Shown here one piece after another: positions 8,974 to 18,106 of a stretch of 64,000 nt of DNA; the first letter of the stretch is position 1, and each line of letters starts with the position of its first letter. This stretch comes from Butyrivibrio sp. CAG:318 (GTDB lineage: Bacteria; Bacillota; Clostridia; Lachnospirales; Lachnospiraceae). Position numbers and translations under genes: made by a program. The notes beneath the pieces are model-generated. The model was given only the letters and a program-made list of their open reading frames with translations. It did not search any database and was not told the origin of the DNA. The stretch is from NCBI GenBank assembly GCA_000431815.1, contig FR889258.1:3206-67205 (forward strand). Direction: 5' to 3'.

Positions 8974-9653
8974 CGTCTGATCACCTCATCCCTGGTGATG
9001 CGTCCATCTTCGATGGCTATGATTCTGTCCGCCTGCAGCGCGATGTTCTCGTCATGCGTGATTACTATAAGCGTCTGATCATATTTTTTATTGGATAATT
9101 TCAAAAGATCAACTATTTCCTGGCTGTTCTTTGAATCCAGATTTCCGGTAGGTTCATCCGCAAGTACAACCGCAGGCGAATTCATAAGTGCCCTTCCGAT
9201 TGAAACTCTCTGCTGCTGTCCGCCCGAAAGCTGGTTTGGCAGGTGTTTCTCCCGTCCTTTCAGTTTAAGAATATCAAGAAGTTCCTCCAGACGTTCTTTA
9301 TTAACTTTACGTCCGTCAAGCAGCACCGGAAGGGTAATGTTCTCCGTAACATCGAGAACCGGTATAAGATTATAGAACTGATATATCAGTCCTACCTGTC
9401 TTCTTCTGAATACTGCCAGCTGTTCTTCATTCTGTGCATACACGTCCTGCCCGTCCATATAGACTTTACCGCTTGTCGGTACATCTACACCGCCGAGAAT
9501 ATGAAGAAGTGTGGATTTTCCCGAACCGGACGGCCCGATTATTGCCACAAACTGCCCCTTTTCCACTCCGAACGATACATTATCCAAAGCTTTTACCTGA
9601 TTGTCGCCCTTACCGTATACCTTGGATAAATTCTCAACTTTTAATATTTCCAT
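8970..9653 (-). CDS. ABC transporter ATP-binding protein (MacB/LolD type)
   Basis: The 227-residue ATPase has Walker A GPSGSGKST (40-48), the Q-loop in YQFYNLIP, signature LSGGQQQR, Walker B VVLADEPTGNLDS and the H-loop ITHDE. It energises the permease encoded next. It begins 121 bp after the histidine kinase stop, with its own likely promoter region, while the order amidases, regulator, kinase, ATPase, permease suggests the pump is the regulator's target. Confidence 0.95.
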   Translation of the reverse strand: MEILKVENLSKVYGKGDNQVKALDNVSFGVEKGQFVAIIGPSGSGKSTLLHILGGVDVPTSGKVYMDGQDVYAQNEEQLAVFRRRQVGLIYQFYNLIPVLDVTENITLPVLLDGRKVNKERLEELLDILKLKGREKHLPNQLSGGQQQRVSIGRALMNSPAVVLADEPTGNLDSKNSQEIVDLLKLSNKKYDQTLIVITHDENIALQADRIIAIEDGRITRDEVIRR

Positions 9654-9703
9654 CCTGCTATCTCCTTTTGCCCATATTTAAAAAAATAGTTCTGTAACTC
9701 GTT

Positions 9704-9722
9704 TACAATAGGCATTGTATCA
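9704..9722 (-). promoter_or_regulatory. Possible extended -10 promoter and inverted repeat before the ABC genes
   Basis: Minus-strand TGATACAAT is close to an extended -10 site, and the TACAAT is one arm of a perfect inverted repeat (TACAAT-N4-ATTGTA, 9704-9719). No good -35 is visible, which would suit activator-dependent expression. Tentative. Confidence 0.35.
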
Positions 9723-9774
9723 CCACAGGATGACTGCCCCGTGACTTAATTATTACAAAAATGTCACTTTCATG

Positions 9775-10782
9775 TTATATTGTCGATTTGTAGAATTTGA
9801 TTTCAAAAGAAGCTCCGCCGTCCCTGTTATTGTAAGCCCGTACAGTTCCTCCATGCCCAGTAACGATCATTCTTGCAAGCGCAAGTCCTATCCCGAAACT
9901 CTGGGATGTGGAATTGCGGCCTTTATAAAAGCGTTTAAATATATTCGGAAGGTCTTCTTCTGCGATGCCGCCTCCGGTATCAGATATTATTATTGCAGTG
10001 TATACCGCATTTTCTTCCACATGTGTATTGATAACGCCTCCATCAGGCGTATGTTCCATGCAATTCTTATATATGTTTCCGACTGCTTCGTTCATCCATG
10101 GCATATCACACTCAAGTACGGCATCAGTATCGCCGTCCACTGTGAATTTCTGATTTCTGATATCCATAAGCACAGAAACCGGCTCCCATGCTTTATGAAT
10201 GATTTCGGATATTTTTTCTTTCTTTTTGTCAAAAACAACATATCCTGCATCCAGGCGCGAAATTTTAAGCAATGTATTGATAAGCCAGTCTATTCTCTCA
10301 AGCAGGCCGGAAAGCTCCTTGGTATAACGGAGTCTGTCCTCATCGGGCAGTTCCGGCTCTGAAAGGAGTTCGGTTATTATATTTATGGAGGTGAGCGGTG
10401 TACGTATCTGATGTGATATATCCGCAATTGAATCCGCAAGATATTTTTTATCCTGCGCAAGATGGTCTGCCTGTTCCCTGAGGCGCACGGTCATCTTATA
10501 GATTTCGCTGTAAAGGATTCCGAGTTCTCCCTCGTTGAACCGGGCCAGGTCAAATCCGGAGCAGTCATAAAGTATTCTGTCTATTTCCATGCTAAGGTCA
10601 GCAATTTTCCGGTATCTTAAGTTCGTAGTTATGAAATGCATTCCGGAATACAAAACGCCTGCCGCGGCAACGGCAATTCCGCATTTTAGATTAAATGCGA
10701 ATGCCGCTCCCGTTGCAAGCGCTGCAAGTACAACCCATATTATTATGTTTTTTCTGATTTCGGGATTCTTCATAATACCCAT
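9775..10782 (-). CDS. Two-component sensor histidine kinase
   Basis: The 335 residues have two membrane helices (about 12-30 and 33-50) with almost no extracellular loop, then a helical linker, the H-box ADISHQIRTPLTS with His124, N-box NIYKNCMEHT, G1 DTGGGIAEED and G2 FGIGLALARMI. The minimal sensor region is typical of kinases that sense through a partner in the membrane, often an ABC permease. Its ATG is 1 bp past the regulator stop, with AGGAG inside the regulator's last codons, so the pair is translationally coupled. Confidence 0.93.
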   Translation of the reverse strand: MGIMKNPEIRKNIIIWVVLAALATGAAFAFNLKCGIAVAAAGVLYSGMHFITTNLRYRKIADLSMEIDRILYDCSGFDLARFNEGELGILYSEIYKMTVRLREQADHLAQDKKYLADSIADISHQIRTPLTSINIITELLSEPELPDEDRLRYTKELSGLLERIDWLINTLLKISRLDAGYVVFDKKKEKISEIIHKAWEPVSVLMDIRNQKFTVDGDTDAVLECDMPWMNEAVGNIYKNCMEHTPDGGVINTHVEENAVYTAIIISDTGGGIAEEDLPNIFKRFYKGRNSTSQSFGIGLALARMIVTGHGGTVRAYNNRDGGASFEIKFYKSTI

Positions 10783-10783
10783 A

Positions 10784-11452
10784 TCATTCTCCTGCCTTGT
10801 ATCCCATGCCGCGGACAGTCTTTATTATCTGCGGATTCTGAGGGTCATCTTCTATTTTGTCGCGCAGGCGCTTTATATAGACTGTCAGTGTATTGTCATT
10901 CACATATTCGCCCGCTATATCCCAGATTTCTTCAAGAAGCCTGTTTCTTGAAAGCACTGCTCCCATATTGTTGAAAAAAATAAGTAAAAGTCTGTACTCA
11001 AGTGCCGACAGATACAAATCCTTGCCATCCTTGAGTGCTATCCCTTTCACAGTATCAACTGTGATACCGCTGTATGTTATTGTCTGAGTACGGTTCCTGC
11101 GCCTTTGCGCATTCTTTATACGCGATACCAGTTCACGCGGTCTGAACGGTTTGGCCACATAGTCATCCGCACCGGCATCAAAGCCGGCAACGACGCTGTA
11201 TTCATCGCCGGATGCCGTCAGGAATATGACCGGTATATCACTTTCTGATTTTATTCTGTGACATATTACAAAACCATTTCCGTCGGCTAACGATACATCC
11301 AGCAGGACAAGATCGTATGTCCCGTGATCAAGCATTTCAAATGCTTTCTTCTGACCGTCGGCACAGTCGACTTCGAATCCCTCTTTAGCAAGGAATGTCT
11401 GTAAATTGGCTGTTATATCGGCATCGTCTTCAACAAGAAGAATTTTATTCAT
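10784..11452 (-). CDS. OmpR-family response regulator
   Basis: The 222 residues contain a receiver domain (acidic pocket EDD at 8-10, phospho-acceptor Asp52, Lys in VAKPF) and a C-terminal winged helix ending IIKTVRGMGYKAGE. It pairs with the kinase encoded next. The start overlaps the amidase stop by 8 bp (ATGAATAA), so regulator and amidases are on one transcript. Likely targets are the amidase operon or the ABC genes downstream. Confidence 0.95.
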   Translation of the reverse strand: MNKILLVEDDADITANLQTFLAKEGFEVDCADGQKKAFEMLDHGTYDLVLLDVSLADGNGFVICHRIKSESDIPVIFLTASGDEYSVVAGFDAGADDYVAKPFRPRELVSRIKNAQRRRNRTQTITYSGITVDTVKGIALKDGKDLYLSALEYRLLLIFFNNMGAVLSRNRLLEEIWDIAGEYVNDNTLTVYIKRLRDKIEDDPQNPQIIKTVRGMGYKAGE

Positions 11453-13004
11453 TGATATTATTCCTTTTACGTCTTATAACAAAAACTGTCGCTGCAATAA
11501 CACCGGCAAGAAGTATTGCGACCGCAGTGATCAGGAGACCTTTCGGGAATGTTTTGCTTTTTATTGCATCATCCGTCCGGGCGGCTGATTCCGTCTCTGT
11601 TTCGGTTTCTGCCTCTGTCACGGTCTCTGCTTCGGTTTCCGTCTCTGTTTCCGGCTCAGTCTCTGCAGCTGTGGTTGCTTCTTCTGTCTGTTCAACAGTC
11701 GTCTCCTCTACCGGTGCCGGAACAGGCGCAGGTGCTTCGGTCTGTACCGGAGTTGTATTCGTCTGTGATGTCTGTCCGTTATCATTGGTAATGGTTATCC
11801 CTGTATTAATTCCGTTATAAACTGCCGGATATACCAATATGTCTTTGTTGGTTCCGATCACTTTATAATTATTGAGTGAATAGCTTCCGGCTGCTCCTGT
11901 TCCGTATATTCTCAGATTACATGACAATCCGTTATACGATACCGGAATATCATATGCCCCGTTCCCACTGTTGTTAATTCCTCCGAATGTGTATCCTGAA
12001 GAAAGCTGGGTTGCGGTTCCGTCGGAATATATGGCTTTAACCATGACTGTGCTCTGATTATATGAAGCGACAGCCGAAGCATTGCAGAATGTCGGATTAA
12101 TTCCCGCTGCTATTGCCTTAAGTCCCGTTGCCGGCACTTTGATTGTAACGCTTCCGGCACTTCCGGTTATGACTGCTTCTCCGGCTCCTACTGCCGTGAT
12201 AACGCCATCGCTGCTTACATATGCCACGGATGTGTCAGATGACGAATAACTGCCCGCAGTACATCCTGTCATATTGGCACTGTAAGTACGTTCAAGAGTG
12301 ATGCTGCTTCCGGCCGTCACGCCTCTTTTGGTAAGTCCGTAATATCCTGCGATTGCCGTTGCATCCGCTGCTCCGCATCTTCTCTGGTTATCTTCGCTGT
12401 GTATAAAATTGGCATCTGACGGATTGCTTAAGTAACAGTGTTCTATAATTATTCCCGGAATATTGCACTTAACCGCTTCATCAAGCATGGTATAGTAATC
12501 ACGTGATGAATCCTTGGTCGATGTCCTTGTCTGGTATCCTCCGTTGGCAAGTCCCAACGCACTCACATGCGAAGCAACACTTGTACACAGATTTTTGATT
12601 GAGTCTTTGTATGCGGAATTGACCGTTCCGTATACCTGTACGCCATTGGCAGATGCATTGCTTCCGCTGTTATTATGAACCGACACGAACAGATCGGCGC
12701 AAAGCTGCTGTCCCATACGTCCTCTTGCAGCGTTGGAATTCCATTCAGCCGAGCCTCTGGTAAGGTATACCCTGACCCCGTTATATGTCTGAAGTTCCGC
12801 CTTTAAAGCTGTTGCTATATTCCAGTTCAGTGTTGCCTCATTATCATACGACGATGCGGCTCCGCCGTCATTACCGCCGTGTCCGGGGTCAACTACGATA
12901 ACTATATTCCCGGCTCCGTCCTTTGCCTGTGCTCCGGTCACCGATGCAGCCAGTGCCGCAACGGATATTGCCACTCCAATGAATATTTTGTTCCAAAGTT
13001 TCAA
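11445..13004 (-). CDS. Cell-surface N-acetylmuramoyl-L-alanine amidase with Ig-like domain and C-terminal anchor
   Basis: This zinc amidase cleaves the amide between MurNAc and L-Ala in peptidoglycan. A signal peptide (1-27, ending GAQA) leads into Amidase_3 with DPGHGG (His42), Glu56, SVHNN and IIIEHCYLSNPSD, i.e. all metal and catalytic positions. An Ig-like (Big) segment covers about 235-390. Then comes a Thr/Glu/Pro spacer with TE repeats, one membrane helix (about 488-510) and a basic tail, so the enzyme is probably held on the outer membrane face. The start codon is TTG with AAGGAG 8 bases upstream, inside the Arg-rich tail of the preceding amidase. It is the second of a tandem pair. 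Confidence 0.9.
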   Translation of the reverse strand: MKLWNKIFIGVAISVAALAASVTGAQAKDGAGNIVIVVDPGHGGNDGGAASSYDNEATLNWNIATALKAELQTYNGVRVYLTRGSAEWNSNAARGRMGQQLCADLFVSVHNNSGSNASANGVQVYGTVNSAYKDSIKNLCTSVASHVSALGLANGGYQTRTSTKDSSRDYYTMLDEAVKCNIPGIIIEHCYLSNPSDANFIHSEDNQRRCGAADATAIAGYYGLTKRGVTAGSSITLERTYSANMTGCTAGSYSSSDTSVAYVSSDGVITAVGAGEAVITGSAGSVTIKVPATGLKAIAAGINPTFCNASAVASYNQSTVMVKAIYSDGTATQLSSGYTFGGINNSGNGAYDIPVSYNGLSCNLRIYGTGAAGSYSLNNYKVIGTNKDILVYPAVYNGINTGITITNDNGQTSQTNTTPVQTEAPAPVPAPVEETTVEQTEEATTAAETEPETETETEAETVTEAETETETESAARTDDAIKSKTFPKGLLITAVAILLAGVIAATVFVIRRKRNNINE

Positions 13005-13005
13005 T

Positions 13006-14430
13006 TTAGTATCTCCTTCTTCTGCCTCTGTGTCTGCGTCTTCTGCGGTTACGTCTGTTGTTTTCTATAATGAAAAACACTATACCTATCACTACCACTA
13101 CGAGAAGCACTGCAATGTATTTGATAATTTTTTTATAATCAGTGCTTTTTGACGAGGTATCGGATTTAACATCCGTCTCCGCCTGTGTATCTGATGAGGC
13201 TTTTGTCTCAGAAACTGTCGTTGCTTCCTCGGTTGGCGCCGGTGTCGTCACTTCCGGGGTATATCCCTCACTCATGCATATTCTTAACGAACCTGTCATA
13301 TCCTGATATTTGACTTCAACATCCTGTATTCCGACAACCGTACTGTCAACTTTTCCCACACTGTCCGGCTTAACCTTGACCGAACTTCCGTCGCTGTATG
13401 AAACAAATGCAATTACATCCGATGATTTAAATCCTGCAAGTTCCTGCGGTGTTGAATAAAATGTAGGATCTATTCCTCCGGTAAGGGCAACCGGTTCTTC
13501 AGCCGAAACAACTACAGTACAATATCCGCTTGTTCCGTCAGAAAGTTTGTATACAAGGTTGGTGGTTCCTGATCCGGTCATTACCGCAACACCGTTTTCA
13601 TCAACGGATGCCACATTTTTATCAATTGAGTACCATGAAATTCCATTGGTATCTCCTGAAGGAACAGAAAGGGTAAGGCCATATCCTTTCTGAAGCGTAA
13701 CGGATGTATTGCTGTCTGCTTCAGCGGTTCTTGGTTTTAAATTGTAATATGTTACCACCGCCTTAGCATCGGCCTGTCCCATTTTAGCTGCCATTTCTTC
13801 ATTAACCGAACCGTCGGTATTACAAAGCATAGCTTCGTCTGTCGGGTTGCTCAAAAAACAGTGTTCAACTATTATCGATGGAATACCTGCACGGACACCT
13901 TCCGCAATAAGTGTATAATAGTCCTCATAATCAAAACCTGTTGATGTACGCGTCTGCACGCCTCCATTCTTAAGCCCGAGTGATGAGAGATTCTCTGTTA
14001 TAAGGCTGCACATATCATTGGTAGCTTCACTGTAATAAGAATTAAGCGAACGATATGCAATGCATCCCGAATTCGTTGCCGAACCACTGTTATTGTGAAT
14101 ACTGATAAGAAAATCAGCCTTCAATGCGGATGCGATCATAGCTCTTCCGGTATTGGTCATCCATTCATCCGATGTACGCGTAAGATATACTTTCACTCCG
14201 TCGTATTTACATAACTCTTCACGCATCGCCTTCGCAATCGCAAGGTTACAGTCCTTCTCATAGGTTCCCGTGGTGGTTGCAATCGAACCCGGATCGTCCT
14301 GTCCATGACCCGGATCAATTACTATAACCACATCTCCGTCAGCATCCTTAGCGGATGCTTTGTTTACCATAAATGGCAATGTTAATGCCGCGCTGATGCA
14401 TATAACGGCAGCCATTATTATTTTCTTCAT
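13006..14430 (-). CDS. Cell-surface N-acetylmuramoyl-L-alanine amidase, first of a tandem pair
   Basis: A paralogue of the amidase downstream: signal peptide (1-27, ASAKD), Amidase_3 with DPGHGQDDPG (His42), Glu58, SIHNNSGS and VEHCFLSNPTD, then an Ig-like region (about 235-400), a Thr/Ser/Asp spacer and one membrane helix (about 430-452). The C-terminus is a striking cytoplasmic tail of about 15 residues that are nearly all Arg. GGAGG precedes the ATG by 9 bases, 18 bp after the transglutaminase gene, so this gene may still belong to the upstream envelope operon. Both amidases likely remodel the wall at the membrane surface. Confidence 0.9.
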   Translation of the reverse strand: MKKIIMAAVICISAALTLPFMVNKASAKDADGDVVIVIDPGHGQDDPGSIATTTGTYEKDCNLAIAKAMREELCKYDGVKVYLTRTSDEWMTNTGRAMIASALKADFLISIHNNSGSATNSGCIAYRSLNSYYSEATNDMCSLITENLSSLGLKNGGVQTRTSTGFDYEDYYTLIAEGVRAGIPSIIVEHCFLSNPTDEAMLCNTDGSVNEEMAAKMGQADAKAVVTYYNLKPRTAEADSNTSVTLQKGYGLTLSVPSGDTNGISWYSIDKNVASVDENGVAVMTGSGTTNLVYKLSDGTSGYCTVVVSAEEPVALTGGIDPTFYSTPQELAGFKSSDVIAFVSYSDGSSVKVKPDSVGKVDSTVVGIQDVEVKYQDMTGSLRICMSEGYTPEVTTPAPTEEATTVSETKASSDTQAETDVKSDTSSKSTDYKKIIKYIAVLLVVVVIGIVFFIIENNRRNRRRRRHRGRRRRY

Positions 14431-14448
14431 CTTAATGTTCCTCCATAT

Positions 14449-16953
14449 TTATAAATGCCTGTATAAGAACCGTTTAATAAATCCCATATTGCCTTTCATG
14501 CGCTTTCTTATTGATACTATCACATGTACGGCCTGATTTCTGTCATCCGCCGTTATATTCTCATTTGAGTATGTGACTTTATCATATAATTCCGCCATCC
14601 GTTCTGCCTCGGATGCTGCCACAAAAGGACATTCCTTGGCAACAATGCGGGCAAATTCCGTCTGCGGCATTGTGTCGGCACATTTAAGTCCAAAGTGTTT
14701 TAAAATATTGGTATATTCTCTGTAAATCGTCATAACACTCTGAGGGTAAAGCGATTCATCAGTGCTATTATACATTCTATCTCTGATTATTACCATCTTT
14801 TTATTATGTATTACACTGATAAATATTACCAATGCCGATATGACCGCTGCTAATGCAACAAGAATTATCACTCTTTCGGCTGTTTTGGAAAGTTTGAATT
14901 TCTTACCACCCATGCTGCTGTCATTATTATAAGTTCTGTTTTCTTCAGACGGTTTTGTATTTCTTTCAGCAGGCGCGGTAGTCTCTACTGCCGTGGTCTG
15001 TGTCTCTTTCTGATCTGCGGTAGTTTCGACCGGTGTCGTATTTTCAGGTTTGGTTTCCTCAGACACGTTTGCCGGCACATTATAATTTCCCGGTGTCACA
15101 TCAAGATCCAACCATCCTATCCCGTCAACATAATACTGCACCCACGCATGCGCAGCTGAATCGGCCACAGATATCCTGACATTGTCTTTATCTGCAAAGA
15201 ACTGTTCTCCGTTATTTACTTTATATTCCGTATATGATGTACTTCCGTCCGCATCATGTCCGGCAGATGTGTCAAATGAATATCCTTCAACATATCTTGC
15301 GGGAACTCCGGCACTTCTCAACATCATAACAGCCGCCGTTGCAAAATACGTACAATATCCCTGGTGCGTCTTATCTATGAAATATTCCACAAAATCTTCA
15401 CCATCAGGCAATGCTCCCGGGCTGATGGTGTATGTGCAGTTATCTGCCAGATATTTTCTTACCGCGCATGCAAGAGTATATCTGCCGGCGGAACTTTCAA
15501 TGTTGTACCCGCCCCAGTCTTTGCGGAATTTATCTTTCATTGCCTGCGTGGTATTAACGTCAAGATACCTGTCATAAACCATGTCACGATAGCTTTCTTC
15601 AAATTCTTTTATCTGTTCATAATCGGAATCCGCCTGCACATCCGACGAACTGATTCCGGCGTCAAGTCCGGCATATGTCTCTTCATCTATATGGATAAAG
15701 GTCGTATTAAAAGGATACTCTGCAATGCCGTATCCCTCTGTTGCCGTCATTGAAAACCCCATACCCTGTGCCGGGTGCGACGGAATAAATACATACCTGG
15801 TCTCTCCGGCTGTATATTCAATATTCATTCCTGTTTCATATGCTTTAATTTGTCCGTTTCGCGCAAGCAGGTTCAATGTCCGGTATGAAAGATCCGACAC
15901 TATACCCGGTGCCTCACTCTTTTCCTCAGCCCAGTCAGGCTCAGCCCACCTGTCTTTCTTATAATCGGCACCTATATATCCTCTGATATATATTTTTCCC
16001 TGCACAACAGGCATATTTACTTCAAGCACTTCTTTACCCGAAAACTCCAGTTTATCAACATGTCCAAGTTCTCCGGCGCCTATCTCGCTGCTGCCTCCTG
16101 ATGCTATTCCGACTCCTGCTCCCGGGATTGTTCCGTCCCACGGAAGAAGTTCTCCCACAAAATCTATGATTTTATTAATTGTAAGCTCGCCGTTCTGAAA
16201 CTGATTATACATTTCTTCACCGCGTGAATACACATCATTAAAATATTGCGGTTTCTCGTAAATCTCCTTCGGTTTGACAGCCAATATTATCATTGTTACG
16301 GCAATTATTGCCGCTGTGCATACAATACATGCTGTCTGTACCCAGAAATACCGGATTTTATCCTTTGACTTACCCCATGATGCCAATATCATAATGAGTA
16401 ATGATACACTGTATGCAATACCGATGACAATTCCCGCAACACTTGCCTTATCCATTATGGCCGCAAGCACGGTAAAGGCAAGTGATATCACCATAGGTAT
16501 GACTGCCATCCGTTTATGTATGAAACAGAATGCATACAATGCCCCGATAAGGCATAGTGCCATGTTAATCGCAAGATCCGGATTGGCTTCTTTCATTAAC
16601 CTTAATGACATATCTATAAAATACATCTCTGTTTCAAAAAAGCCCGCCATATCATTTATAACAGCATTTATAAACTCTGCCGTTCCGCCCATAACAGCTT
16701 CCCTGGCTATCCAGAATACAATGCCGCCGGCAGCGATTATTCCGACCCATGCAATCCACTGACGTTTAATAAATACGAACAATGCCGACATCACAAGCGA
16801 GATTACAGCGGCAAATATAACTCCGGATGCCATCTCTATGGACACATAACGGTCAAACTGCAGAAAAAGTACCATAAGAAGGTTCAAAAGTCCTATGAAC
16901 GTCAGTATTGATGTAGAGATAAAAAATTTGATTTTATTATCTGTCTGATTCAT
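14449..16953 (-). CDS. Membrane transglutaminase-like protein with DUF4129-type C-terminus
   Basis: The 834 residues comprise about 7 N-terminal membrane helices (to about 225), a long extracellular region with a transglutaminase core (QGYCTYFATAAVMMLRSAG with Cys near 534, HAWVQYY with His near 602, then WLDLDVTPG), a Thr-rich spacer, another helix (about 700-720) and a cytoplasmic C-terminal domain like DUF4129. I start at 16953 because GGGAGG lies 6 bases upstream; the frame continues 8 codons to 16977 without a site. This overlaps the DUF58 gene by 17 bp. The MoxR-DUF58-transglutaminase order is a widespread conserved unit of unknown exact role at the cell envelope. Confidence 0.9.
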   Translation of the reverse strand: MNQTDNKIKFFISTSILTFIGLLNLLMVLFLQFDRYVSIEMASGVIFAAVISLVMSALFVFIKRQWIAWVGIIAAGGIVFWIAREAVMGGTAEFINAVINDMAGFFETEMYFIDMSLRLMKEANPDLAINMALCLIGALYAFCFIHKRMAVIPMVISLAFTVLAAIMDKASVAGIVIGIAYSVSLLIMILASWGKSKDKIRYFWVQTACIVCTAAIIAVTMIILAVKPKEIYEKPQYFNDVYSRGEEMYNQFQNGELTINKIIDFVGELLPWDGTIPGAGVGIASGGSSEIGAGELGHVDKLEFSGKEVLEVNMPVVQGKIYIRGYIGADYKKDRWAEPDWAEEKSEAPGIVSDLSYRTLNLLARNGQIKAYETGMNIEYTAGETRYVFIPSHPAQGMGFSMTATEGYGIAEYPFNTTFIHIDEETYAGLDAGISSSDVQADSDYEQIKEFEESYRDMVYDRYLDVNTTQAMKDKFRKDWGGYNIESSAGRYTLACAVRKYLADNCTYTISPGALPDGEDFVEYFIDKTHQGYCTYFATAAVMMLRSAGVPARYVEGYSFDTSAGHDADGSTSYTEYKVNNGEQFFADKDNVRISVADSAAHAWVQYYVDGIGWLDLDVTPGNYNVPANVSEETKPENTTPVETTADQKETQTTAVETTAPAERNTKPSEENRTYNNDSSMGGKKFKLSKTAERVIILVALAAVISALVIFISVIHNKKMVIIRDRMYNSTDESLYPQSVMTIYREYTNILKHFGLKCADTMPQTEFARIVAKECPFVAASEAERMAELYDKVTYSNENITADDRNQAVHVIVSIRKRMKGNMGFIKRFLYRHL

Positions 16954-18100
16954 AAACACCCTCCCTCTGCATAACAAATTTTACAGGGATACGTTCTGCA
17001 TCCTTATCGCGCGGCGTCATATAGTACACTATACTGTTTTCACTCAGCAGTGCCATATTTTTTACCGCTTCCGCACTGTATACCGGCGACACATAGAATA
17101 TACGCCTTCTGTCATTAGTATTGTGTGCATAATAATTAACGGCACATGAATTTTCATTATCATATGGTCTGATCGTATAAATCTGCGCAAACATTCCGTT
17201 AATGTCATTATCCGTCTCTATTCTGGTACTGTTAAATCCATCCTTCATATAACAGGCATTAAAGCCAAATCCTCTGGCTGTAAGTGCATTTACAAGGCTG
17301 TAAAGCATATCATACATCTCGTCCATCACGCGCCTGTTTTTACGTTTTGGCAGGTCTGTCTTAAAAATGTCGATTATGACGGTATCATTATCAGTCAGTG
17401 CAAGGCCATATTCCTTCACCATAAGTTCCGATTTCTTGGAGCTTAATTTCCAATGGATATTGCGTATCCTGTCGCCTCCCGCGTATTCACGGATTGCGAA
17501 TATTTCCGTGGGGTCATTGCCCGCTTTTACGGTTGAATACAATGCATCCTCGCCCTCTCCCACTGACGCCGATACTTTGTCAAGCATATGGCTTTCCGGA
17601 ATTTTCGGAAGCACCACAACAGTTAAATTCTGTTTTAATTTCTTTCTGACACGAAAAATACGCAGGAAATCATATACATAAACTCCGGCCATGCTGACAC
17701 CGAGAATCTCACAGTGTGGACATTTGATTTCAAACTGCCTCACTACAGATTGTCTCGGCGGGCACATGGCTGTAATTCTGTGTTTTACTGATTTACTGCG
17801 TTTCTTTCCTTTATTTATGCCTGTAACTGTCAGTTTAACCTTACATGAGGTAAGCACCAACGGAGAGTTATTGGTTATTTCTATTCCTATTGCGCACTTT
17901 TCACCACGGTATGCCACCGCATTGTCCTGCGTGAATACAGCATTTATTCCGCACCGGAGCACAACAACTGTAATAAGTGATACAACAGATGTGACAATAA
18001 ACACTGCGTCAATTATAAAAGCAATATATGTATCAATAAATACATTTCCGGCATATACCGCCGCTGATAATATCAGATAAATCAAAATATGCAGAAACAT
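16937..18100 (-). CDS. DUF58 domain protein
   Basis: The 387 residues have two N-terminal membrane helices (about 5-24 and 27-48), a beta-rich middle with a CPHC pair (about 127-130), and the DUF58 core FAIREYAGGDRIRNIHWKLS (about 206-225) followed by a von Willebrand-like strand/helix pattern. DUF58 proteins are partners of MoxR ATPases; the MoxR gene ends 6 bp upstream. I infer a membrane-tethered substrate or adaptor for MoxR. Confidence 0.9.
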   Translation of the reverse strand: MFLHILIYLILSAAVYAGNVFIDTYIAFIIDAVFIVTSVVSLITVVVLRCGINAVFTQDNAVAYRGEKCAIGIEITNNSPLVLTSCKVKLTVTGINKGKKRSKSVKHRITAMCPPRQSVVRQFEIKCPHCEILGVSMAGVYVYDFLRIFRVRKKLKQNLTVVVLPKIPESHMLDKVSASVGEGEDALYSTVKAGNDPTEIFAIREYAGGDRIRNIHWKLSSKKSELMVKEYGLALTDNDTVIIDIFKTDLPKRKNRRVMDEMYDMLYSLVNALTARGFGFNACYMKDGFNSTRIETDNDINGMFAQIYTIRPYDNENSCAVNYYAHNTNDRRRIFYVSPVYSAEAVKNMALLSENSIVYYMTPRDKDAERIPVKFVMQREGVYESDR

Positions 18101-18106
18101 GTATTA

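Noticed and set aside
11590..11690. Repetitive stretch that could suggest a CRISPR or minisatellite
   Set aside because: It encodes the Thr/Glu spacer of the amidase in frame; no constant repeats with unique spacers.
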